A DNA stretch of 64,000 bases, from NCBI GenBank assembly GCA_964400165.1, contig CAYNSX010000008.1:1-64000 (forward strand), written 5' to 3'. The translations under genes and the position numbers were made by a program. Below the pieces are notes generated by a model. The model was given only the letters and a program-made list of their open reading frames with translations, was not told the DNA's origin and did no database searches. Below, in pieces: positions 58,646 through 64,000 of this stretch (its first letter is position 1; the number at the start of each line of letters is the position of its first letter). This DNA comes from CAYNSX01 sp964400165. GTDB taxonomy: Bacteria > Armatimonadota > Hebobacteria > CAYNSX01.

Positions 58646-59769
58646 TGCGGGTTCCCCGGCGCGCCGGGCGGCGGCACCGCCGGCGTTGTCGCGGCGGGCG
58701 CGGTCGTCTCCGACAACTGCTGCGCCTCTTGCAGGCGCCGCAAGACATCCGGCGGCGGCGTGCCCGGCAGCTTGTCGGCCGGCGCCCGGCCGGCCAGATA
58801 CTTCACATAGTTCACCAGATTCCAGCGCTGTTCTTCGTTCAGGCCCCGGCCCCATTCGGGCATCTGCGTCCCGGGCACGCCGGTGCTAATGCGCCAGAAC
58901 AGGTACTGGTCGAGCGCGTTGTACTCGTCTTCGGGTGCCTTCGAACCGAACGGCTTCTCATACTTATCGGTGATGCCGTCGAACCGCCCATCGCGGAAGT
59001 CCGCCGGGCGCTTGGTGAAAATCTTCCCCGCCGGCCCGTCGCCGCGGCCGAGCGGCCCGTGGCAGGGCAGGCAGTTCTGCTGGAAGATGCCGGCGCCCGT
59101 CCCCACCGATCCCCAACTGATGCCGAGCGTGTTCTTCTTTTCCCGGAACGACACGGGAATGGACATGAAGCGCTCACCGAGCTGATCCTTCTCGAGCGAC
59201 TTCTGCCGGTTCTTGCCGAGCGTCTGCAGATACGCGACCAGCGCCTTGGCGTCCTCGCCCGGCTTGTCTGGCGCGCCGTCGAACAGGAACGGGAACGGCG
59301 CCATCAGCGACCCGGGGAAGACGGTGCGCGGGTTATACAGCCGGGCGTAAAACCAATTGTCGGGGAATCCCCGAGAACCGATGTTGCTCAAGTCGGGGCC
59401 GGTGCGCTCGGTGCCGAGCACATGCGGGTCGTCGTTCACGAAATCCGTCGCTTCCGACACCGGCCCGAAGTCGCGGTCCTGCGGGCGCACGAACTGTGTG
59501 TGGCAATACCAGCAGCCCTCGCGCAAGTATACCTTGCGGCCCTCGGCGGCCAGCCCCTCGTAGGTGTTCGTCCGGTCCGTCGCCTTCGGCGCGAAGGTAA
59601 ACGCCGGCATCCCCACGATCATGAAGGTCGCGGCCAGCACGGACGCCAGCGCGCCGACCGCCAGCAATGGGAAGGTCGGCGACCGGCCCGGCACCTTCAG
59701 CAGGTGCTGCACAATGGCGCCGAAGATGATGACGAACAGCAACACCGCGCCGCCGATGACGATGGCCAT
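58642..59769 (-). CDS. Fused CcoO-type and second cytochrome c subunit of cbb3 oxidase
   Basis: 375 residues. An N-terminal helix pair (1-55) and a CcoO-like mono-haem domain with Cys86-Trp-Tyr-Cys-His90 in YLREGCWYCHTQFVRPQDRD, FGPVS and GPDLSNIGSR. A second class I cytochrome c domain follows, with Cys233-Leu-Pro-Cys-His237 and the methionine region GTQMPEWGRGLNEEQRWNLVNYVKYLA. It thus combines what are usually CcoO and part of CcoP. The C-terminus is Pro/Ala-rich. It passes electrons from soluble or lipoprotein cytochromes to CcoN. It begins 3 nt after ccoN. Confidence 0.93.
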   Translation of the reverse strand: MAIVIGGAVLLFVIIFGAIVQHLLKVPGRSPTFPLLAVGALASVLAATFMIVGMPAFTFAPKATDRTNTYEGLAAEGRKVYLREGCWYCHTQFVRPQDRDFGPVSEATDFVNDDPHVLGTERTGPDLSNIGSRGFPDNWFYARLYNPRTVFPGSLMAPFPFLFDGAPDKPGEDAKALVAYLQTLGKNRQKSLEKDQLGERFMSIPVSFREKKNTLGISWGSVGTGAGIFQQNCLPCHGPLGRGDGPAGKIFTKRPADFRDGRFDGITDKYEKPFGSKAPEDEYNALDQYLFWRISTGVPGTQMPEWGRGLNEEQRWNLVNYVKYLAGRAPADKLPGTPPPDVLRRLQEAQQLSETTAPAATTPAVPPPGAPGNPQ

Positions 59770-59772
59770 CGC

Positions 59773-61203
59773 CTACGCTCCCGCCGCCGGCGCCGCGGCG
59801 GCGCCGTTGGTCGGCGCGATCCCCGCCGTCGCCGGCTGCCGCGCCATCAGCCACATGTTGTAAGCAAAGAGAATCGCGCCGACTAGCAACATGACGCCGC
59901 CGACCATCCGGAAGAAAAACATCGGTCGCAGGTACAGGATGATCTTCTGCACCGGTTCGCCCATCCACCAGCCCATCGATTGCTCGAGGCCCGCCACCAT
60001 CAGCGCGGAGAAGAAGATGAAGAAGCCGAGGAAACTCAACCAGAAGTGCGCCCCGATCAGCGCGCGCGACGGCCACTCGCGCTTCAGGATGCGCGGCAGA
60101 ATGTAGTAGATCGCCGCCCACAGCCAGAAGGCAAAAGTCCCCAGCAGCGCCATGTGCGCGTGCGCCACCACCCAGTTGGTGAAGTGAATGTAGGGGTTCA
60201 GCCACTTCGCCGCCTGCATCGGCCCCTGGACGCAGGTCACGAAATAGTGCAGTGCGCCGGCGACGAGGAAGCGCGTCGGCATGTCCTCGACAATCAGCCG
60301 CCAGCGCCCGCCCAGCGTCATGTAGAAGTTCACCAAGACCGTCAACACGGGCAGCATCAGCATGCCCGAGAAGAACACCGAGATCGTCTTCAAGTATTCC
60401 GGGATCGGCGCCTGCAAGATGTGGTGCGCCCCAATCGGGGCGTAGAAAATCGCCAGCGCCCAGAACCCCACCAGCGACAGGCGGTGCGACCAGAGCGGCT
60501 GCCGCGACAGGACGGGCAGCAGGTAATAGGCGCCGCCGACGCCCATCGTCGTGAACCACAGCCCCAGGATGTTGTGTCCGTAAAACCAGTTGGCGATGGC
60601 GTCATTGAGGCCGGTCAGATTGACGAAGGCGCGGTTGCCCACCATGAACACAATCGGCATCCAGAGGAAACTGCCGACGATGTACCAGACCGACACATAC
60701 AACTGCTTCTCGCGCCGCAGCGCCACCGTGAACAGGAACCCCACCACCAGCATCCCGAGCGCGGCGACCAGCAGCCAGTCGGCGGGGGCGATGAGTTCCG
60801 CGTACTCGCGGCCCTCGGTGTATCCGAAAAACAGCCCGCCGATCCCGATGACCAGCGCCAGATTCCAAATCCACAGCGCATAGCGCGCCAGCGCCGGGCT
60901 GTAGAACGGCCGCCGGCACAGCCGCGGGATGATGTAGAGGGCGGCCCCGACTTGGGCTTGGGAGAGGAACCCGAACGCCACGGCATTGACATGCACCGGC
61001 CGGGCGCGGCCCATCGTCAGGTACGAGATGTGGCCCCAAAAGTCCGGAAAGACGAATTTGACGGCGGTCAGCACCCCCGCCGACATGCCCAGCACCAACC
61101 AAAAGGTCGCCGAGTAGAACCACGAAACGACAATGCGCTCGGTCTCGGCTTCGCGCAGCTCTTCGCGCTGTGCGGCCTGCTCGACTGCGATGGCCTTCGC
61201 CAT
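59773..61203 (-). CDS. ccoN: cbb3-type cytochrome c oxidase catalytic subunit I
   Basis: 476 residues, about 12 membrane helices. Haem and CuB ligands can be read: low-spin His in RPVHVNAVAFG, CuB His in WFYGHNILG and GAHHIL, and haem His residues in HFTNWVVAHAHMALLG. The tyrosine that cross-links to a CuB His in cbb3 enzymes aligns in ALAIFYAPIGAHH. It reduces oxygen with high affinity and pumps protons. The start at 61203 follows a GAGAGGG stretch. First gene of the operon, with a promoter at 61288-61316. No separate CcoP, CcoG or CcoI genes are in the window. Confidence 0.97.
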   Translation of the reverse strand: MAKAIAVEQAAQREELREAETERIVVSWFYSATFWLVLGMSAGVLTAVKFVFPDFWGHISYLTMGRARPVHVNAVAFGFLSQAQVGAALYIIPRLCRRPFYSPALARYALWIWNLALVIGIGGLFFGYTEGREYAELIAPADWLLVAALGMLVVGFLFTVALRREKQLYVSVWYIVGSFLWMPIVFMVGNRAFVNLTGLNDAIANWFYGHNILGLWFTTMGVGGAYYLLPVLSRQPLWSHRLSLVGFWALAIFYAPIGAHHILQAPIPEYLKTISVFFSGMLMLPVLTVLVNFYMTLGGRWRLIVEDMPTRFLVAGALHYFVTCVQGPMQAAKWLNPYIHFTNWVVAHAHMALLGTFAFWLWAAIYYILPRILKREWPSRALIGAHFWLSFLGFFIFFSALMVAGLEQSMGWWMGEPVQKIILYLRPMFFFRMVGGVMLLVGAILFAYNMWLMARQPATAGIAPTNGAAAAPAAGA

Positions 61204-61258
61204 CCCTCTCCCCCCCGGTCCGCCCCGCGAAATCACGCCATTCGCCGGGCGGAGGGGC

Positions 61259-61316
61259 TTGTACTTTTTTTCACAAAGTCCGGCGAAACTCTACGACGCC
61301 CGCGGCGTCAAGTCAA
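61259..61316 (-). promoter_or_regulatory. Promoter and possible CRP/FNR-like site of the respiratory operon
   Basis: Minus strand: TTGACT (61316-61311), 17-bp spacer, TAGAGT (61293-61288). Just downstream, 61276-61259 reads TTGT-N10-ACAA, a weak palindrome with half-sites like those of CRP/FNR regulators, containing an A7 run. Leader to ccoN is about 80 nt. Oxygen control is plausible for a cbb3 operon, but the site is a poor match. Confidence 0.6.
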
Positions 61317-61429
61317 GACAGACGGGCCGCCCTGACGCGTGCCTCCGACACGGGCGGAGGGGGCTTCGGACGGCTCTGTCGGGTATTCGGGACAGCCGCC
61401 GCGAACCCCTGTGGAACAATTTGACGGGA

Positions 61430-62017
61430 ATGGCTCAAGCGACTGCCAACTCCGCGCACAGCGCGCACACCGTCTCGGCCAACGAGACGGCGCGGCGGTT
61501 GTGCCTGCTGGGAACCATGACGATGGTGGCGCTCCTCTGCCCCGTCCGCCTCGGCCTGATCGTCGGCAACTCCCTGGAGCCGCACATCTCCACCCGGCAA
61601 CCCTGCCTCATCCTGCGCGACGAGTATGCCAATCAGCAGCCGCAGCGCGGCGATCTGGTGCTCGTCCGCCTTCAGGGCGATTACCTGGTGAAATTCATCG
61701 CCGCGGTGCCGGGCGATGCCATCTACTACGGGATCGACCGCGAAGGCGCCGAAGTGATTCGCACCGTCTTGCCCGCAACCCAGGGTCACGCCTCCTGGGC
61801 GAGCGGCAACAGGGTGGTCCGCCGGTTGGTCGTTCCCGACGGAGCGGTGTTCGTGATGGGCGGCAATCCCGGTTCGTTCGACAGCCGCGATTTCGGGCCG
61901 GTGCCCTTCGATGCGCTCCGCGGCCGCGTCGTGCCGGTGGGGCGGCCCCTGTCGCCGGACGGGCACCTGCCCTTCGCCACCGCGCTCTACGCCAGCGGCC
62001 CCGCCCGCCCGCAGTAG
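61430..62017 (+). CDS. lepB: Signal peptidase I (S26 family)
   Basis: 195 residues. One N-terminal membrane helix (LCLLGTMTMVALLCPVRLGLIV). Catalytic Ser48 is in VGNSLEPHI, and catalytic Lys88 is in YLVKFIAAVPGD. Box E-like GGNPGSFDSRDFGPVP is also present. It removes signal peptides from exported proteins. The enzyme is short, lacking the large domain II insert of E. coli LepB. The N-terminus before the helix is Ala/Ser/His-rich. The start at 61430 has no strong Shine-Dalgarno. Divergent from the respiratory operon. Confidence 0.92.
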   Translation: MAQATANSAHSAHTVSANETARRLCLLGTMTMVALLCPVRLGLIVGNSLEPHISTRQPCLILRDEYANQQPQRGDLVLVRLQGDYLVKFIAAVPGDAIYYGIDREGAEVIRTVLPATQGHASWASGNRVVRRLVVPDGAVFVMGGNPGSFDSRDFGPVPFDALRGRVVPVGRPLSPDGHLPFATALYASGPARPQ

Positions 62018-62026
62018 CGTCCCGGC

Positions 62027-62758
62027 CTAGCGGCCGACGGACAATCGCCGCGCCAGCGGTTCGGGCAATCCCGCCGCCAGCATCTTCGCTTGCACGCGCT
62101 CGATGGGGTAGGCGACCCGCCGCACGAACACCCCCCGCAGGTCGCTGTCCACGATACCGTAACTCGCCTTCGGGTTGCCGTCGCGCGGCTGGCCGACTCC
62201 GCCGCAATTCACGATGTATCGGCAGTCGGGGCGGAACATCACTTCACCGCCTTCCCACAACGCAATTTGCCGGCACGCCCCGCCGTCCGTCTCCTGCAGA
62301 TAGTACTCCGCCAAGTGCGTGTGCCCGACGAGACCGACGGGCGTCGTCATCGCATCGAACATCCGCGCGGCGTCGGAGGTGTTCTGCAGATATTCCATCG
62401 GCTCCGGCAGGAGGCCGTGCACCAGTGTGATACCGTCGACTTGCGCTGTCAGCGGCAGGCCGGCCAGGAAGGTCGCGTGTTCCGGCGCCAGCGTGCGCGC
62501 CGTCCATTCCACCGCGGCGCGCGCCCACGGATTGAACGACTCGGTTTCCACGCGTCCGATCGCGGCCAAGTCATGGTTGCCGGCGACGCACACCAGCCCC
62601 GGTAGTTGCCGGATGCGGGCGCAACATTCGTTGGGTTCCGGGCCGTAGCCGACCAGATCGCCCAGACACAAGACGCGGTCCACGGTCCCCATATCGGCGA
62701 GGACCGCCGTCAGCGCATCGAAACTGCCGTGGATATCCGCAATGACGCCGAGCCGCAT
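62027..62758 (-). CDS. Calcineurin-like metallophosphoesterase
   Basis: 243 residues. Metal-binding blocks in order: GVIADIHGS, CLGDLVGYGPEPNEC, AGNHDLA, LVHG and GHTHLAEYY. The family includes protein phosphatases, diadenosine tetraphosphatases and phosphodiesterases (YfcE/ApaH-like), so the substrate is not determined. It is encoded on the minus strand, 32 nt after the S41 protease gene. Confidence 0.92.
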   Translation of the reverse strand: MRLGVIADIHGSFDALTAVLADMGTVDRVLCLGDLVGYGPEPNECCARIRQLPGLVCVAGNHDLAAIGRVETESFNPWARAAVEWTARTLAPEHATFLAGLPLTAQVDGITLVHGLLPEPMEYLQNTSDAARMFDAMTTPVGLVGHTHLAEYYLQETDGGACRQIALWEGGEVMFRPDCRYIVNCGGVGQPRDGNPKASYGIVDSDLRGVFVRRVAYPIERVQAKMLAAGLPEPLARRLSVGR

Positions 62759-62790
62759 TCTGCCCGTCGCGCCTCCGCCGCGCGCCGGTG

Positions 62791-64000
62791 TTACTTCGGC
62801 GTCTGGGCGTAGCGTTCCCGCAAGACTTCCAGGCCGCGGGCGAGGATGGGGTCGTTCTTCCCCGGCACCTGCTCAATCGGCACGAAACGGTAGGTGTCGG
62901 GCTGTTCGACCGTGATGTCGGGCGCTACGCCGCCGGTGTCGGGGATGATGTTGCCCTTGTCATCAAACTGCTTGTTGATGTCTTCCCCACCGGCGGTGTA
63001 GTAGCGCGCCGTCACCAGCAGCATCGCCGAGCCGTCGCTCAAGCGCAATATGCTCTGCACCAGGCCCTTACCCCAGGTGCGCTCGCCGATGATCGTGCCG
63101 ACCTTGTGGTGCTTGAGGGCGCCGGCCACAATTTCCGCCCCGCTCGCCGTCCCGCGGTTGACCAGCACGACCAAAGGTAACTTGAACCCGCGCGTGCCTT
63201 CGCGCACCGGGTATTCGCGCAGTTCCTCATCATCGCGCTCGCGCACGAACAGGATGGTCCCCCGCGGGACGAAGTCGCGGGAGATGGCGACCGCGCTCGT
63301 CAGCAGACCACCTGGGTTGCTGCGCATGTCAAGCACGACGCCCTTGGCGCCCTGTTGCACCGCAGTATCGATGGCGGCGCGAATCTGCCCCTCGGCCGGC
63401 AGACTGAAGTTCGACAAGCGAATGTAGAAAGTCTTGCCGTCCAGCATCTTGCTTTCGACCGGCTCGATGTTGATGCGCCGGCGGACGATGGTCACCGTTA
63501 CCGGCTTGGGCTCGCTGGCGCGCTCGAGGTCGAGCGTCACCGGCGTGTTCTCCGGCCCGCGAATCAAGTTGATGGCTTCATCCACCGTCATGGCGTGCGC
63601 GTCGAGCCGCGGCTTCGGACCAGTGCCGTCCGGGTCGATGCCGACGATGGCGTCGCCCGGCTGAATGCCCGCCGACGCCGCCGGGTAGCCGGGCATTGGG
63701 CTGGCGATCTGCACCCGGCGCATTTGCGCATCCGGGCTCAACAAGTCAGCCTGGCACACCGGGCAGAACCGGACGCCGGCCGCGCGCAACGCCTCGCGCG
63801 CCGCGTCGCTCAACGGGACCGGGGCCCATTCCAGTTGCGCGCCGATGCCGAAGAAGAACGCGTCCTGGCTCTCGTTGGTGAAATCCACATACTCTTGTGG
63901 GTCAAGGTAGCGCGTGTAGAGATCGACCCACCCCGGGCGCACCGCGACGGCCTGCAGCATCCCCTGGATCGCGCTCTTGGCGACGCGCCGCTGATCCTCC
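62791..64000 (-). CDS. S41-family C-terminal processing protease with PDZ domain, 5'-truncated by window end
   Basis: At least 403 residues; the frame continues past 64000, so the N-terminus is missing. A PDZ domain (FGIGAQLEW ... GYPAASAGIQPGDAIVGID) is followed by the tail-specific protease core. The catalytic Ser is in NRGTASGAEIVAGALKHHK, and the Lys is in GERTWGKGLVQSI. The PDZ domain holds an unusual insert of about 35 residues with CPVC (RFCPVCQADLL). CtpA-type proteases trim periplasmic proteins by their C-termini. The upstream codons (EDQRRVAKSAIQG) match the usual helical N-domain, showing that the real start lies outside. Confidence 0.93.
   Translation of the reverse strand, partial: EDQRRVAKSAIQGMLQAVAVRPGWVDLYTRYLDPQEYVDFTNESQDAFFFGIGAQLEWAPVPLSDAAREALRAAGVRFCPVCQADLLSPDAQMRRVQIASPMPGYPAASAGIQPGDAIVGIDPDGTGPKPRLDAHAMTVDEAINLIRGPENTPVTLDLERASEPKPVTVTIVRRRINIEPVESKMLDGKTFYIRLSNFSLPAEGQIRAAIDTAVQQGAKGVVLDMRSNPGGLLTSAVAISRDFVPRGTILFVRERDDEELREYPVREGTRGFKLPLVVLVNRGTASGAEIVAGALKHHKVGTIIGERTWGKGLVQSILRLSDGSAMLLVTARYYTAGGEDINKQFDDKGNIIPDTGGVAPDITVEQPDTYRFVPIEQVPGKNDPILARGLEVLRERYAQTPK

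Noticed and set aside
1..64000. tRNA or rRNA genes
   Set aside because: I looked for TΨC-arm-like GGTTCGAATCC and rRNA signatures between genes and found none; the one GTTCGAATC match (near 43155) is inside ubiA. A tRNAscan run would be decisive.

Overview
This is a G+C-rich (about two thirds by eye), very densely coded 64-kb chromosomal window with no rRNA, tRNA, CRISPR array or complete transposase that I can see. The genes suggest a diderm, respiring bacterium. It has a lipopolysaccharide-export gene set, a futalosine-type menaquinone gene (mqnE) with UbiA/UbiX/UbiD-like partners, a cbb3-type oxidase, ThyX instead of ThyA in this window, split glycine decarboxylase (GcvPA/GcvPB) and PyrR attenuation. 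Type-II-pilin-like and LolA-like secreted proteins, together with abundant short palindromic repeats, are reminiscent of Armatimonadota and neighbouring uncultured phyla. That placement is a low-confidence inference.

Layout. 1-619: palindromic repeats only. 620-3735: lepA, inside a perfect 30-bp inverted repeat, then a secreted PKD-like protein. 3812-14878: pyrimidine genes. pyrD comes first, then a promoter and a PyrR attenuator, then pyrR-pyrB-pyrC-carA, an inserted trio (unknown protein, Fic, SIR2-like) and carB. 15027-19813: a pseudopilin, a LolA-like secreted protein, two TlpA-type thioredoxins and a stand-alone copy of their N-terminal domain. 19927-25720: gcvT, an opposite-strand secreted protein, gcvPA and gcvPB; gcvH is absent. 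26026-31201: aminotransferase, 2-hydroxyacid dehydrogenase, folC, an NlpC/P60 hydrolase and a 22-residue-repeat membrane protein. 31277-40726 (minus strand): valS, two divergent glyA paralogues separated by a small-protein/nucleotidyltransferase pair, purH and mqnE. 40855-42344: an ECF sigma/anti-sigma pair. 42349-50058 (minus): ubiA, an inverted-repeat-flanked four-helix-bundle element, ubiX, ubiD, a zinc-ribbon GspF protein and the Lpt genes. 50154-52498: thyX and a second ECF sigma/anti-sigma pair. 52504-61203 (minus): one overlapping 13-gene respiratory operon. 61430-64000: signal peptidase, metallophosphoesterase and a truncated S41 protease.

The most interesting parts are as follows. 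(i) The respiratory operon encodes a cbb3 oxidase, a Rieske/cytochrome b complex whose cytochrome b lacks one expected haem-ligating histidine, and a second cytochrome b fused to a two-cluster ferredoxin next to an MvhD-like iron-sulfur protein. (ii) A Fic/SIR2 defence-like insertion splits carA from carB under PyrR control. (iii) PyrB carries only the zinc-binding tail of PyrI. (iv) A transposase-less element bounded by inverted repeats encodes a four-helix-bundle protein.

Promoter-like sites share a pattern (TTGMCN, 16-17 bp, then TAsAcT-like) in front of the pyr, mqnE, small-protein/nucleotidyltransferase and cbb3 operons. In several cases the -10 lies 6-7 nt before the start codon, which suggests leaderless mRNAs.
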